Positions 1 to 11,553 of a stretch of 64,000 nt of DNA are shown one piece after another. Under the pieces are notes generated by a model, which made no database searches, was not told the origin of the DNA, and worked only from the letters and a program-made list of their open reading frames with translations. Position numbers and translations under genes: made by a program. Source of the DNA: Siphonodentalium dalli (taxonomy: Eukaryota; Mollusca; Scaphopoda; Gadilida; Siphonodentaliidae); NCBI GenBank assembly GCA_032622095.1, contig CP136066.1, positions 203,320,978-203,384,977 on the forward strand. The letters are read 5' to 3'. Position 1 is the stretch's first letter. Each line of letters begins with the position of its first letter.

Positions 1-117
1 AATGGTAGGCCTCCATGTATCTAACTTAGTAAGGTTTAATGTTCTGGGCGGATGGTAAGATTACTAGCATCGTAATTGACTGCATCAATTTCAGCTTCAG
101 GGGAGTTTTTTCAATTC

Positions 118-298
118 TATTACGCTTTACTTTAACGTAAATGCATTATGTGTGATCGTAAATGAATTACGCATAAGCATAATGTAATACGCTTAAGTAT
201 GGTATAATGGAAATCTAAATTACACTTAGGCATTGCGCATTAAGCTTAAATTTATGCTTAAGCATAATGAATTACACTTAAGCGTGATTAGTAATTAA
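118..298. repeat. Degenerate TTAAGC-rich simple repeat
   Basis: The words TTAAGC, GCTTAA and ATTACGC recur about every 12-15 bases in both orientations, with no coding potential. The same kind of sequence returns at about 5590-5755 inside an inverted-repeat transposon, so this may be a leftover of that family. Seen directly; the origin is inferred. Confidence 0.6.
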
Positions 299-461
299 AT
301 GTGAATTTTGCCTCCCATATGTGTACTATTGTTGTTTCTTACACTTTGCCCCACGTGTTTGGTTGTTTCGCACCATATATTTGGCCATTTCTCACCACAT
401 GTTTTGTCGTTTCCCACAACTGTCATGCGTTGCTTTTGAAAAAATACTTTGAAAAAGAACA

Positions 462-677
462 TACAGTAATACCCAAAGTAATTGACCCCTTAACCACACC
501 AGGATTATGGAAAATAATTCAGGATTTAGTTGGAAATATGGCTTGTTGCTATTCGTTGGAAAGCTCTCGTCGAGAGCTTTCCGATGAATGGCAACAAGCC
601 ATATTTCCAACTAAATCCTGAAAAATTACCCATAATTCTGCTGTCGTTAAGTGTCAATTACTTTGGGCATTACTGTA
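462..677. mobile_element. Palindromic MITE, family 1, full-length copy
   Basis: An almost complete palindrome. The left end starts TACAGTAAT and the right end finishes ATTACTGTA; the centre is CTCTCGTCGAGAG between two arms containing AGCTTTCC and GGAAAGCT. Other copies lie at 4163-4344, 4434-4540 and 25657-25811. The ends are flanked by TA, which suggests a Tc1/mariner-like TA target duplication, but no transposase is present. Open frames across it are palindrome artefacts. Confidence 0.85.
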
Positions 678-1370
678 TTAAGTTATCTGATGACAACGCG
701 CCAATTGGACACATTTGTTTTGTTTTTTTTTAATCCCAAATTTTGACAACAAAGTTTACATTATTTTTAAAAAAAACATATCAATAGACCCAGTCTAAAT
801 AAAATTAGACCATGTTTCATTTCTTTCTTACGAGTCTGGATATCTATATCAGACTGCAATATACCTTATACTAAATGATACGATTCAATGATTCATCCAG
901 ATTATACCGGTATGAAACTGGCCACTTTGAAGGAAACATTTATGGGGGGGGGGGAGACAACCCCACTGTGACATCGTCGCCACCTCCCTGACAGTCTGAA
1001 GTTAAAATGAACCTGGTTTCTCTATGGATGAGTGATTCACTGATAATTGTTACTTTTGGCCTCTCATAACAAAATGCATATATACACAAGCGTATGGTAA
1101 TAGCGTATATGAAGACTGGAGAAAATTTCATACTAAAATAGGTTATCAGTACATACATGTGTACATGTATATACCAATCACATGTATATTGAGTTTTTTT
1201 AAAAAGTTTCTGAACCCCTTCGGTTGTAAATAGAATGCACTCAGTGATTATGACTTCAAACTTGTGCCTCCTAATTATATAGGTTGATTGAGTTGAAAGG
1301 TTAGAAAATCAGTGCCCTCTCTTGAAATTATTTCTTAAGGAATAATCTCTGTTCCATATTTTGATTACAG
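678..1370. other. Unassigned intergenic DNA with an 11-base G tract
   Basis: No gene or known repeat recognised. A run of 11 G lies at 944-954. The short open frames here show no recognisable family. Confidence 0.5.
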
Positions 1371-1723
1371 TTTAAAGATGGTCTATATATTCTTATTACA
1401 AGTTTTATATATTTTCCTGGGTATAAAATAATGTCCGGAAATGCTTCTATCAATTACTGTTCATTCTATTTTGAATTTTCTGGTATATATACTAGTATAC
1501 CTACAAATAATTTGAGACATTTTACTGCTTGAGGAAACGTTCGGAGCATAGCAAGCAGGAAAATAGTAAAAAAAGATTGTCCCAACTGATTATCAATCAG
1601 TTGTAATATTAAATGATAGAAGCGTTTCTGGACTGGTGTCTTTGACAACTTGACTTATCATTATTATTTTATACCCTAGAAATTATAGAAAACAATTTAG
1701 GAACAGATGATCCATCTTTAAAG
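1371..1723. mobile_element. Inverted-repeat MITE, family 2, copy 1
   Basis: The left end (TTTAAAGATGG) pairs with the right end (CCATCTTTAAA). Internally GGGTATAAAATAAT and ATGCTTCTATCA near 1420-1455 are mirrored by ATGATAGAAGC and ATTTTATACCC near 1613-1676. A diverged relative occupies 3428-3665. No coding sequence. Boundaries are by eye, and the right end abuts the next element. Confidence 0.55.
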
Positions 1724-2205
1724 GTACTCAATCCGATAAAACTCCTCTCGATTACTATTTCAATGGCTTCGGGGGTCAAAAATATTTGATTCGAGTCGAG
1801 GAAGTCGCCCATCAAAGCTCAGATTTGTTAGATATCAATTTTAGAAATCTATTATTTTTCATTATCGGGAATACTTTCTGGCCCAGAACTCAGTCAAAAT
1901 TGCGTTATTATTACCACTTGATTTTAGAGTTATCCATCCTTGTCTGTTTGAATAGATTTTGGTGTACACATCCCAAGCAGATTACGGCAGTTGAAGGCAA
2001 TTATTAGTACTCATCTAGAGTAAATAACAAATTTCAAAAATCAATATCTAATAACTCTGAGCTTTGTTTGATGGGTTCCTCGACTTGAATCAAATATTTT
2101 TGACCTCCGAAGCCATTGAAATAGTAATATAGGGCCCTCTGATCGGATTGTTGTTGTTGGAATCTATTGAGATGGGGACCCTCTGTTCGGATTGAGTACC
2201 TTTAA
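1717..2205. mobile_element. Inverted-repeat DNA element, family 3, copy 1
   Basis: Terminal words CTTTAAAGGTACTCAATCC and GGATTGAGTACCTTTAAG are reverse complements. Subterminal blocks match over about 100 bases: AATGGCTTCGG, AATATTTGATTC and TCGAGGAA on the left against TTCCTCGACTT, GAATCAAATATT and CCGAAGCCATT on the right. A partial copy lies at 50471-50720, so this is a dispersed non-autonomous element. The 73-residue open frame at 1786-2007 resembles no known protein. Confidence 0.75.
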
Positions 2206-2404
2206 GCCAATCGAGCAAAGTTGATCTATTTCTCCATGTTCTTCTAATAGGTGATGTTTTTATCGAATATATTTGCACATTTTACCCACTGCCGCACTGC
2301 GAGTGCATTGGTCCCTTTAATATTTCATGTAAAAGCTGGTAAAAGTGGTGAAAACTGTAATATTAAACAAGAACAATAGCTTTAGTTAACACAAAATTCA
2401 CTGA

Positions 2405-2660
2405 AATATTTTCACAGTGGGGTTTCTGTGAGGAAAAAAATAGTTTTTTTCCTCATAGAATCTCCACATATATATTCAGACAGATGGGGAGGGGTGTTGA
2501 AAAATGCTTGGGGGGGAAACAGTTGTAAAGAGGGAAAGAAATTGGTTGCGGGGCTGGGTGAATTGCAGAAATGGTCAAAGGTAAAAAAAGTAACATACGT
2601 GTCTGAATATATATTAACACCCCCCCCCCCCCTCCAGAGCAAATTGAAATAATTTAAATC
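2405..2660. other. Short hairpin followed by a C-rich tract
   Basis: GAGGAAAAAAA and TTTTTTTCCTC form a small hairpin near 2429-2455. A second inverted pair, TATATATTCAGACA and TGTCTGAATATATA, brackets about 2467-2617. A C-rich run lies near 2619-2633. Possibly a degraded MITE; overlapping open frames on both strands are shadows of the palindrome. Confidence 0.45.
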
Positions 2661-2769
2661 CATATACCCTGCTTTTCTCATGGCTTTTTTTGGTGTTTTG
2701 GTGAATAAAATTAACTTATGACTGAGATTAATGTTGGGGCATAAATAGAAAAAAAAACAATCAGCAGAG

Positions 2770-3113
2770 AGTGCACTGGCTTAGAAGTTCAATACAAGTA
2801 TTGTTAGCTTAATGCATTCTCTTATATATGCAAGGCATCCTATGGGAGACTCGCATATATAAGAGAATGCATTGGCACAGGTTTTCAAAAAAATTCATGA
2901 AGCTCCAGTTATGGAAGGATTAATCATAAATAATGGTCTCCCATATGGCACCTTGTATATATAAAAGAATGCACTGGCTTGCATAGTCAAGATAAATGTT
3001 TTTAGGTCAATGAATTCTCTTAAATATGTGATTCTGCCTATGGGAGACTGGCATATATAAGAGAATGCATTGGTATAGTGTTTTTGCAAAATTTCAGGAA
3101 GCTCCAGTCATGA
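2770..3113. mobile_element. Tandem pair of diverged hairpin MITEs (CCCTTCC subfamily)
   Basis: Hairpins at about 2809-2876 and 3006-3073 carry the window-wide arm GAATGCATTGG / CCAATGCATTC and the TATATATG core; a half hairpin lies at 2935-2979. The first unit ends GGAGCTTCAT-like (reverse strand) next to GGAAGGATTAA at 2912-2923, matching the ends of the copy at 33807-34091 and keeping a TTAA. The second ends in a related CTCCAGTCATGAAA at about 3100-3113. Left ends are eroded. Confidence 0.6.
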
Positions 3114-3427
3114 AATGTGCAAAATTATTTTAACTTTCCTCTTAGAACACTTTAAATTGTTAAAAGATAGCATCGCAAGGTGTTTGGAAATCCCTTCAGT
3201 TTGTAAGTCTAACACACAATTTGTTCAAAAATAGTTTTGTCTTCATCATAGACTGATAAAGAAATCATGTTTTGTACACAATCTACATTGTAGTCAGAAA
3301 GTTACTAAAACAATGAAAAGGCTGTTAATTTTTTTTCTAGTTTTTGAAATATCTGACCATCATATATTGAATTTGGCTCAGTGTGATACACTCCCATTCT
3401 TGAAAACACACAACTTGAAAAAATCCT

Positions 3428-3665
3428 TACTCTTACAGATGGATTAATAATTATCTCTTTCTGTAACAATTATTTTATAGTTTCCTGTGTATAACATAAT
3501 AAATATGAATCGAAGACCCTTGCCTGGAAACACTTCTATCAATTAGAATTATAATAGTATACAATCAATTTCCAGTATTTTAATGGTATCTCCGGCTTAT
3601 TTTTATTGTTTTATAACCAGTAAACAATACAACACATGTTAGAGGAAGAGATAATCCATCTTTAG
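3428..3665. mobile_element. Inverted-repeat MITE, family 2, diverged copy 2
   Basis: It shares the order of motifs of 1371-1723: ACAGATGGATT at the left, TTTCCTGTGTATAA, then AAACACTTCTATCAATTA, and GATAATCCATCTTTA at the right end. Identity is modest, so this is an older copy. No coding sequence. Confidence 0.45.
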
Positions 3666-3778
3666 TGAATCCGGAAATTTGTAAATGATTAAATTTCTTC
3701 TGTAAAGCCAGGTAAAGCAGGAAAATAAAATCTTCAAAACATGCAGTTGGAAGGACTTGGGAGACTCGAATATATAAT

Positions 3779-4072
3779 ATAACCATTTCTTGATGGGAAC
3801 TGCGCTGGTGGAGCAATGAATCATGTGCCAGTGCATTCCCTTTTTTTTGCAGACACCATACTAGGTAGCCTCACATATATAAGAGAATGCACTGGCTTAC
3901 AAGGTCAAGGTAAATATTGTTAGGCCAATGTAATGTATTCTCTTACATATTCTAGGATCCCTACTGGAAACTACCATATATAAGAGAATGCATTAGCACA
4001 TGGTTTTTTTGCAATATTTCCAATGCTCCAATCATGGAAGGGTGAATGCTGCTCCCATAATGAAAGGGTTAA
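3779..4072. mobile_element. Hairpin MITE, CCCTTCC subfamily, with TTAA at the right end
   Basis: Two imperfect hairpins (about 3828-3894 and 3922-3993) have the CCAGTGCATTC / GAATGCACTGG arms. The right end reads ATGAAAGGGTTAA, giving the TTAA at 4069-4072; the left end (ATAACCATTTCTTGATGGGA) is a mutated version of the terminus seen at 22041 and 33807. Inferred piggyBac-type non-autonomous element. Confidence 0.6.
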
Positions 4073-4162
4073 TTGATTTTATTCCAAATAGACATTTTTT
4101 GTTGTAATTAGTTTTAGTTCCGACCCTCCAGGTTTGGTATTTTGTCTCATAAATGAACCACA

Positions 4163-4344
4163 TACAGTAATGCCCTAATTAATCGACTGCTTAACCACAG
4201 CAGAATTATGGGTAACTTTTCAGGATTTAGTTGGAAATATGGCTTGTTGCCATTCATCGGAAAGCCATATTTTCGACTAAATGCTGAAAAGTTACCCATA
4301 ATTCTGCTGTGGTTAAGGAGTCAATTATTTAGGGCATTACTGTA
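4163..4344. mobile_element. Palindromic MITE, family 1, copy 2
   Basis: It starts TACAGTAATGCCC and ends GGGCATTACTGTA, with long mirrored arms containing AGGATTTAG and TGGCTTGTTGCCATTC. The central AGCTCTC block of the 462-677 copy is missing, so this is an internally deleted derivative. Confidence 0.85.
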
Positions 4345-4433
4345 CTATGATGGTGGTGGTTCTGCTGAGTTTAGTAAGGCCAAATCAAATTAATGTTCTG
4401 TTTCTGAGACACTGCCAATTCATTATTATATGG

Positions 4434-4540
4434 GAGAGATTTCCGATGAATGGCAACAAGCCATATTTCCGACTAAATCCTGGAAAGTTATCCATAATTC
4501 TGCTGTGGTTATGGAGTCGACTAATTAGGGCATTACTGTA
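4434..4540. mobile_element. Palindromic MITE, family 1, right half only
   Basis: One arm only, from GAGATTTCCGATGAATGGC to GGGCATTACTGTA. The left half is absent. It sits 90 bases from the full palindrome at 4163-4344. Confidence 0.8.
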
Positions 4541-5149
4541 GCTTTGATTACTCTGACTACTGATGGTATACATGTACTAGCACCTGCCATAAATCATGAA
4601 TAACAGAGGTGAATCATGAGTACCGGATACAAAAAATATAGGATAGAAGCCATGGTTATTTCACACTATTATAAATATGAAAATAATTACATTTTTGCTG
4701 CTGAAGTATTGTCCATAACTCCAGCTCATCAAGAAGTATGAGACTGAATTATATCAAAATATGTCATTTTGACAAAAAAATAATCTGGTACCTGCTGGTA
4801 CACAGAAAAATCACCTATTTGTTATTAGTATTCAGAATAGGAGTCTGGGGTCCGCCATGGGAGGGAGGGACATCATCAATGTCATGAAGAGATATATTTA
4901 AGAAGACTTATTTTAAATGATTTATTAATGAATTAAATTTAATATAATTAAAAAGTCTGTTAATAACTGAATATCACAATTGACTGTCACTAGCTGTGAT
5001 AGACTTGCAATTGAATTTATTAATTGAGTAATTGGCAATCATGAATATTTTTGTGGGACAAACCCCAGCTTCTGGCATGATTTAGTCCTTGTTTAAATTA
5101 TTGTTGAATGTTGGGTCAACAGCCTGGAGCTATCTAGTTGAAATTGAAG
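4541..5149. other. Unassigned AT-rich DNA
   Basis: Nothing recognised: no credible open frame, RNA gene or clear repeat. A GGGAGGGAGGG-like purine stretch lies near 4855-4870. Confidence 0.5.
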
Positions 5150-5835
5150 AAACCCCCTCCCCTAGATCATGCCATGAATCTTTACTCTGCTTAGCGCCTG
5201 TAGAGATCTTATTCCATCAGTACAAAACTTGGGAACTTTTTTATGTTTTGATAGGGAACTTTATAACATTGAACAAACAAGACAGGGAACATATTTCTTT
5301 GTTTATAATTGTTCCTCGATAATCAACTTCAAAGTATGGGTTGGTCCCAGCTCGAAAATGCATGCTTTTTGTGGCTTTAGTGAGCTGATATCACAAAAAC
5401 ACTGAATTAATTACCGTGGGGAAATTCCATGATTGTAAGTGAGCATAGCAAACTCACCCATCAAGTCTGTTATATAATGTCATCTCGAGCTGGCACTTTC
5501 GCCTTATGAATAAACTGTTAAGCGACAGGTATTAACAAAGAAATATATTCCCGTGTTATTTTTTCAGCTTTATAAGTTTCCCTATCGAAACCTCAAAAAT
5601 CATGCTTAAGTGCAACTCATAATGCTTAAGCATGAATGCCCTATTTGTACTTAAGCACAATATTTTATCGCACTTATGCACAATCGTTTGCCCTTAAGTG
5701 CAATAAATTTTGCTTAAGCGCATTCAATTGCACTTAAGCGCAATTCAATATAAATGTGAATGTGGCCTCTCATAATCATATTACCAGAGTAGAGATCATT
5801 CATGGCATGATCTACACTTTCCCCAACAAAAAAAT
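5150..5835. mobile_element. Inverted-repeat DNA transposon, about 690 bp, non-autonomous
   Basis: Left arm AGATCATGCCATGAATC (about 5163-5180) mirrors right arm ATTCATGGCATGATCT (about 5798-5815), with CCCC runs just outside. Further in, ATAGGGAACTTTATAA near 5251 mirrors TTATAAGTTTCCCTAT near 5570, and CTTTGTTT mirrors AAACAAAG-like sequence. The right interior (5590-5755) is a TTAAGC/GCGCAAT simple repeat. No transposase frame. Confidence 0.65.
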
Positions 5836-6904
5836 ATATCTAATATTGGGCCACACATTTTGAAATTAGTCATTTTAATACTATAGGGTCACTGTTGAGA
5901 CTTGTTGAATTTGAATCTGCAGGGCCTGTATGTAGTCAGTGTAGGCCTAATGCAGCCAGTCCAATCCAAAGCCATACATGCATATATAGCTTAGTACATT
6001 TCAGTGTAAAATTGCACTTGGTACATGTACATTTGTCTGACGCTATATCGACCCACACTGTTTTTTTTTAAATCTGCGTGTTTGAACGATTGGTTCCCCA
6101 ACAGGTCCCATTGAGACCCGAGTCACTCGGCTCCTTGATCATCAGGCTGAGAATTCCCGCTGTTGACAATATTCAATTACAATGTCAACAACACACGAAC
6201 TTATTCGAAACGAGTTTTGACCAGTTTTCCAGGCAATAATCGTTGACTTCATATGTGACGACCCAACATTCCCATTCAACGCACAATACACCGAGTTAAA
6301 ACTCCGATAATCTAATTCAAATATACGTTCTAACTATAGGTTTTTAATTTACTTCGTCTTGAGAATGAGAGTGGATTTATTATTCCCAAGAAGTAAAAAC
6401 AATCGTATCAAATTGGTGACGAAAGGTCGCCGACCAATCGGATCGCGCGGATTGGAATTGTGGCTAAAAATAGTTATCTGCGGGATTCCGCCGTATATAT
6501 ATATATTATTGCTTCAGTCAATGGGGGTATATTGGTGAAGATTGTTGTGTCACTTTAAGTGTGATGGGAAACTCTTCCATGAGAAAAAGACCATATTCGG
6601 CAGCACAAACCCGAAAATGGACAATTACTTTTGAAGGGATGTTCACTGTGAATTTCGCAACGTTGGTGATATGGAATCATTGAACATAATAAACAAAAAC
6701 ATTGAACACAATGGTGAGGGCCAGACTGCAATACCCGTTACTATTATATACAGACTATCTATTTATTTGAATCACTCGCGTCATTCACACAGGAATGCTG
6801 TCATAGCGACATAAATGTATACAAGTTGACTTGAGACGATTTGTGGGAGAAATCTGATACAAAGAACGCACTCACACAACAGAGGTAAAGAGAACACTTC
6901 TCTT
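5836..6904. other. Unassigned DNA
   Basis: No gene, RNA or strong repeat recognised. Short TA runs near 6493-6508. The segment 6781-6904 leads into the 135-bp satellite. Confidence 0.45.
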
Positions 6905-7720
6905 GTAATGTCCTCATCAACGCTACTCAAACTCCGGCTGACCATATATTGGTATAATTGTGGCAACAATAACGCTCATTGCATGCATGGTGCATATATA
7001 TTTCGGTCAGATGCTTTCTTCTGTGCAACAAATGAAATTCAATGTAATGTCTTCACCAACGCTACTCAAACTCCTGCTGACCATATATTAGTATAATGGT
7101 GGCAACAATAACGCTCATTGCATGGTGCATATATATTTCGGTCAGAGGCCTTCTTCTGTGCAATAAATGAAATTCAATGTAATGTCTTCATCAACGCTAC
7201 TCAAACTCCGGCTGACCATATATTAGTTTAATGGTGGCAACAATAACGTTCATTGGATGGTGCATATATATTTCGGTCAGATGCCTTCTTCTGTGCAACA
7301 AATGAAATTCAATGTAATGTCTTCACCAACGCTACTCAAACTCCGGCTGACCATATATTAGTATAATGGTGGCAACAATAACGCTCATTGCATGGTGCAT
7401 ATATATTTCGGTCAGAGGCCTTCTTCTGTGCAACAAATGAAATTCAATGTAATGTCTTCAACAACGCTACTCAAACTCCGGCTGACCATATCTACGTTTA
7501 ATGGTGGCAACAATAACGTTCATTGTATGGTGCATATATATTTCGGTCAGATGCCTTCTTCTATGCAACAAATGACATTCAATGTAATGTCTTCATCACG
7601 CTACTCAATCTCAATCTCCGACTGACCAAATACTGGTGTAATGGGGAAATAAATAAAGCCCATTGCATGGTGCATATCTTTACGGTCAGAGGCTTTCTTC
7701 GGTGCAAAAAAATGAATTTC
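6905..7720. repeat. Tandem satellite, unit about 135 bp, five good copies plus a diverged sixth
   Basis: Unit starts (GTAATGTCTTCATCAACG-like) lie at 6905, 7044, 7179, 7314, 7449 and 7584, giving periods of 139, 135, 135, 135 and 135. Each unit contains GCTGACCATAT, GGTGGCAACAATAACG and ATATATTTCGGTCAG. The last copy decays after about 7620. Because 135 is a multiple of three, several short repeated open frames appear; they are not evidence of a gene. Confidence 0.95.
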
Positions 7721-7819
7721 TGGTTACATATCACAATTATGACATTGACTAATACCTTGAATATGGACCTTATGGAGTGAAAATGCATCTGTGCAAAACT
7801 TTGGATCTTTTTGTCATCG

Positions 7820-9775
7820 CGTATGGGTCATGATATATTTGTCATTATAGTATGCTGACGAGGCAGCATGCAGGGAAAACTATCCCCATTTATAACAGGT
7901 TGTAGCCATTCAATTCTTCTGAAGTTATGACCATTAAAGTGTAAGCATATATCCTTCCCTGTATATCGTCATCTCACATGTATAGATCGGATGTGATCCC
8001 TGTATATCGCCATCTCACATGTATAGATCGGATGTGATCCCTGTATATCGTCATCTCACATGTATAGATCGGATGTGATCCCTGTATATCGTCATCTCAC
8101 ATGTATAGATCGGATGTGATCCCTGTATATCGTCATCTCACATGTATAGATCGGATGTGATCCCTGTATATCGTCATCTCACATGTATAGATCGGATGTG
8201 ATCCCTGTATATCGTCATCTCACATGTATAGATCGGATGTGATCCCTGTATATCGTCATCTCACATGTATAGATCGGATGTGATCCCTGTATATCGTCAT
8301 CTCACATGTATAGATCGGATGTGATCCCTGTATATCGTCATCTCACATGTATAGATCGGATGTGATCCCTGTATATCGTCATCTCACATGTATATATCGG
8401 ATGTGATCCCTGTAAATCGTCATCTCACATGTATATATCGGATGTGATCCCTGTATATCGTCATCTCACATGTATAGATCGGATGTGATCCCTGTATATC
8501 GCCATCTCACATGTATAGATCGGATGTGATCCCCGTATATCGTCATCTCACATGCATAGATCGGATGTGATCCCTGTGTATCGTCATCTCACATGTATAG
8601 ATCGGATGTGATCCCTGTATATCGCCATCTCACATGTATAGATCGGATGTGATCCCCGTATATCGTCATCTCACATGTATAGATCGGATGTGATCCCTGT
8701 ATATCGTCATCTCACATGTATATATCGGATGTGATCCCTGTAAATCGTCATCTCACATGTATATATCGGATGTGATCCCTGTATATCGTCATCTCACATG
8801 TATAGATCGGATGTGATCCCTGTATATCGTCATCTCACATGTGTAGATCGGATGTGATCGCTGTATATCGTCATCTCACATGTATAGATCGGATGTGATC
8901 CCTGTATATCGTCATCTCACATGTATAGATCGGATGTGATCCCTGTATATCGTCATCTCACATGTATAGATCGGATGTGATCCCTGTATATCGTCATCTC
9001 ACATGTATAGATCGGATGTGATCCCTGTATATCGTCATCTCACATGTATAGATCTGATGTGATCCCTGTATATCGTCATCTCACATGTACAGATCGGATG
9101 TGATCCCTGTATATCGTCATCTCACATGTATAGATCGGATGTGATCCCTGTATATCGTCATCTCACATGTATAGATCGGATGTGATCCCTGTATATCGTC
9201 ATCTCACATGTATAGATCGGATGTGATCCCTGTATATCGTCATCTCACATGTATAGATCGGATGTGATCCCTGTATATCGTCATCTCACATGTATAGATC
9301 GGATGTGATCCCTGTATATCGTCATCTCACATGTATAGATCGGATGTGAATGAACTTATGCTTGTCCGTGGTTCCCAAATGGGACGAGGAACGCTACAGG
9401 TGCTACACGTTTATAGTCACAACAAGCCTGTCATTTGCAGAATGAGGTCCACATTGTGTGACTTTAGTTATGATATCCCGCATAGCGGGCTAGCATCACC
9501 AAACTCACCCTCTGGGGACCTCATTCTGCATGGCCTCATCTGCTATGGGAGACATATACTCATATTGAATATCTCGTCAGACAAACACTCATGTATAGGT
9601 TTGAAACCAAATTTTAAATAAAATAAAACCGCTTTGTGTTGAGAGACTTCAAAAACTAAATTTTCTTCCGTAAAGGATTTGCTTCTCAATATGAAATTCC
9701 CCGCCAGGATACATGACAGTTCTTCTATATTTGATTCATATAGCATGGCGAATCTTGAAAGGGTTGATATGTTAC
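7820..9775. mobile_element. Dispersed element, family 4, copy 1 (carries the expanded 41-bp array)
   Basis: The flanks of the array match the neighbouring copy 2 (9778-10500) in order: GTCATGATAT, GAGGCAGCAT, ACTATCC, CCATT, GACCATTAAAGTGTAA on the left, then GGATGTGAATGAA, CCCAAATGGGA, ACGCTACAGGTGCT and the GCATAGCGGGCTAGCATCAC hairpin on the right. The tail at about 9603-9775 recurs at 11365-11553. No protein recognised; the 96-residue frame at 9331-9621 crosses repeat and hairpin. Confidence 0.7.
7955..9350. repeat. 41-bp minisatellite, 34 copies
   Basis: The unit CCCTGTATATCGTCATCTCA plus ACATGTATAGATCGGATGTGA repeats head to tail with a strict 41-base period over about 1,394 bases (34 units) and very few substitutions. 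Variants CTGTAAATCG recur at 8411 and 8739, exactly 328 bases (8 units) apart. The CCCCGTATATCG variant recurs about 123 bases (3 units) apart. These mark block duplications. Unequal exchange or replication slippage is the likely cause. Confidence 0.98.
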
Positions 9776-9777
9776 CT

Positions 9778-10500
9778 TAATAGGTCATGATATAATTGTA
9801 ATTATAGTAGGCTGCATGGCGAGGCAGCATAAGGGGAACACTATCCTCGTTAATAAAAGGTTTTGTCCATTTATTTCCTGTGAATGGTCATTAAAGTGTA
9901 AACATATATATCCATCATTGTATCTCCGTTATCTTAGATAGGATGTGAATGAAATCATGTATGTTCATGGATCCCAATGGGATGACGGACGCTACATGTG
10001 CTGTCTATAGTCACAACAAGCTGGTCTAAGATCACGCCTGAGTTTAGTGTGCCTGTCATTTGCAAAATTAGGTCCCATGGGTGAATTTAGTGACGCTATC
10101 CCGCATAGCGGGCCAGCATCATCAAACTCACCCTCTGGGGACCTCATTCTGCATGGCCTCATCTGCTATGGGAGACATATACTCAGATTGAAGTTCATTA
10201 AATGGTGAATATTGTGATGTACACCCATTGGGAACCTCGATTATGCAATATGCTGTCTGCCAATTTGGGGATAAAGAGCAATTAAACCAAAAAAAATAGA
10301 ATCTATGTGAAGAAGTTTCAATAAAAAATTGATAATAAAGAAACTTTCCAGACAAAATGAGGCCTCAGCAGAATGATGTCCCCAGTTATGCGGAATAGCC
10401 GCCCGATAGCGTCACTAAATTCACCCTCCGGGGACCCCATTCTGCAAATGACAGGCACACTAAACTCAGGGTTGACTAAGATATGTTTCTAATTAAGTCA
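9778..10500. mobile_element. Dispersed element, family 4, copy 2 (single-copy 41-bp motif, internal inverted repeat)
   Basis: It starts AGGTCATGATATAATTG and keeps the motif order of copy 1, but the TGTATCTCCGTTATC...GGATGTGAATGAA segment is present once (about 9918-9954). Arms at about 10015-10110 (CTGAGTTTAGTGTGCCTGTC, GGTGAATTTAGTGACGCTAT) are mirrored at about 10400-10498. A GCATAGCGGG hairpin lies inside (about 10070-10160). No protein-coding sequence. Confidence 0.7.
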
Positions 10501-11163
10501 TCTAAGAAAATTTTAAATCTCAGCGAAATGCCACCTTTACGGGGGGTACTCTGTGATATATTTGGAAATATTTACATAGCTCCTCTTTGTTACTAAATCC
10601 TGTTCAGTGATTGGTCAACTGCTAATTGTGTCATCCGTTTCATACCCCAATAACACATACCGTAACAGGAACACGAAGTCACCAATTGTTGACTTAATAT
10701 AACTTTCCTTGTGTTTCTGTTATAAATGTGAGTTTTTAACGATTACTTTTTTTTAATGTGCATTGTGAATTTCCACAACTCATGCAGTAACTAGTTTATA
10801 TTCGTAAATCATTGGGATTTAGAATTAACTGGTTAACCCCAAATTCGCGTTCGTAACGCCACAACGAACTGTTGCCCGCCCTGAATTATCTGTTGCCCGG
10901 TTTGCAATCACGGTCAGCTTTCGTGACGTCACGAGTGAACTGTTGCCCGACCCGAGCGAACTGTTGACTGGCTCCGAGCGAACTGTTGACTGGCCCGAAC
11001 GAACTGTTACATGGTTTGCAATTTCCGTGACGTTTCGGCTATTTCCTTTTTGCATTCAGATACATGGCGGTATATTCCAGTTAGTTCTCATAATTCGAAA
11101 TAACTCTATTAAAGAGTGTGATTAATTAGCAATGACCTGATTATATACAAGTAAATGTATTGG
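10501..11163. other. Unassigned DNA with degenerate AACTGTTGCCCG repeats
   Basis: Nothing is recognised in 10501-10835. Between about 10845 and 11035, variants of GAACTGTTGCCCG / GAACTGTTGACTGG recur at irregular 15-40 base spacing. The word GAACTGTTGCCC is also the inner arm of the long hairpin that follows, so the two are probably related. Confidence 0.5.
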
Positions 11164-11350
11164 GTAACAAAGCAATTATTTTATGTGTCTTTTGGGAACA
11201 GGCAAAATTGTTGTCCCTCGGTATCAGGAATGACTATCGAACTGTTGCCCTCGGCCTTCGGCCTTGGGCAACAGTTCGATAGTCATTCCTGATACCTCGG
11301 GACAACAATTTTGACTGTTCCCAAAAGACACATGAAATAATTGCTTACCG
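11164..11350. mobile_element. Near-perfect 187-bp hairpin (MITE-like)
   Basis: Arms of about 85 bases are almost identical: TATGTGTCTTTTGGGAACA, GTATCAGGAATGACTATCG, AACTGTTGCCC on the left against the reverse complement on the right. The loop is formed by CGGCCTTCGGCC. Near-perfect pairing implies either recent insertion or homogenisation of the arms. Confidence 0.85.
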
Positions 11351-11553
11351 TCAGCAGACAAACAGTTATATAGTTTTAAACAAATTTAAAATAAAAAACC
11401 GCTTTGTGTTGGAGACTTCAAAAACTTAACTTTCTTTCGTCAAGGATTTGCATTGCAATATGAGATTCCCCGCCAGGACACATGACAGATCTTCTATAAT
11501 TGCTTCATAGCATGGCGAAACTTGAAAAGGTTGATATGTTACCTTTAGCGGTT
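11351..11553. repeat. Dispersed repeat copy related to 9603-9775
   Basis: It shares AAACCGCTTTGTGTTG, AGACTTCAAAAACT, GGATTTGC, ATTCCCCGCCAGGA, ACATGACAG and GTTGATATGTTACCTT in the same order as the tail of family 4 copy 1. Non-coding. Confidence 0.75.

Noticed and set aside
6781..7788. A family of small related proteins in the 135-bp region
   Set aside because: The unit is a multiple of three bases, so each copy gives the same short frame; stops interrupt every copy.
7955..9350. A CRISPR-like regular array
   Set aside because: The whole 41-base unit is repeated; there are no unique spacers, and the context is eukaryotic. It is a minisatellite.
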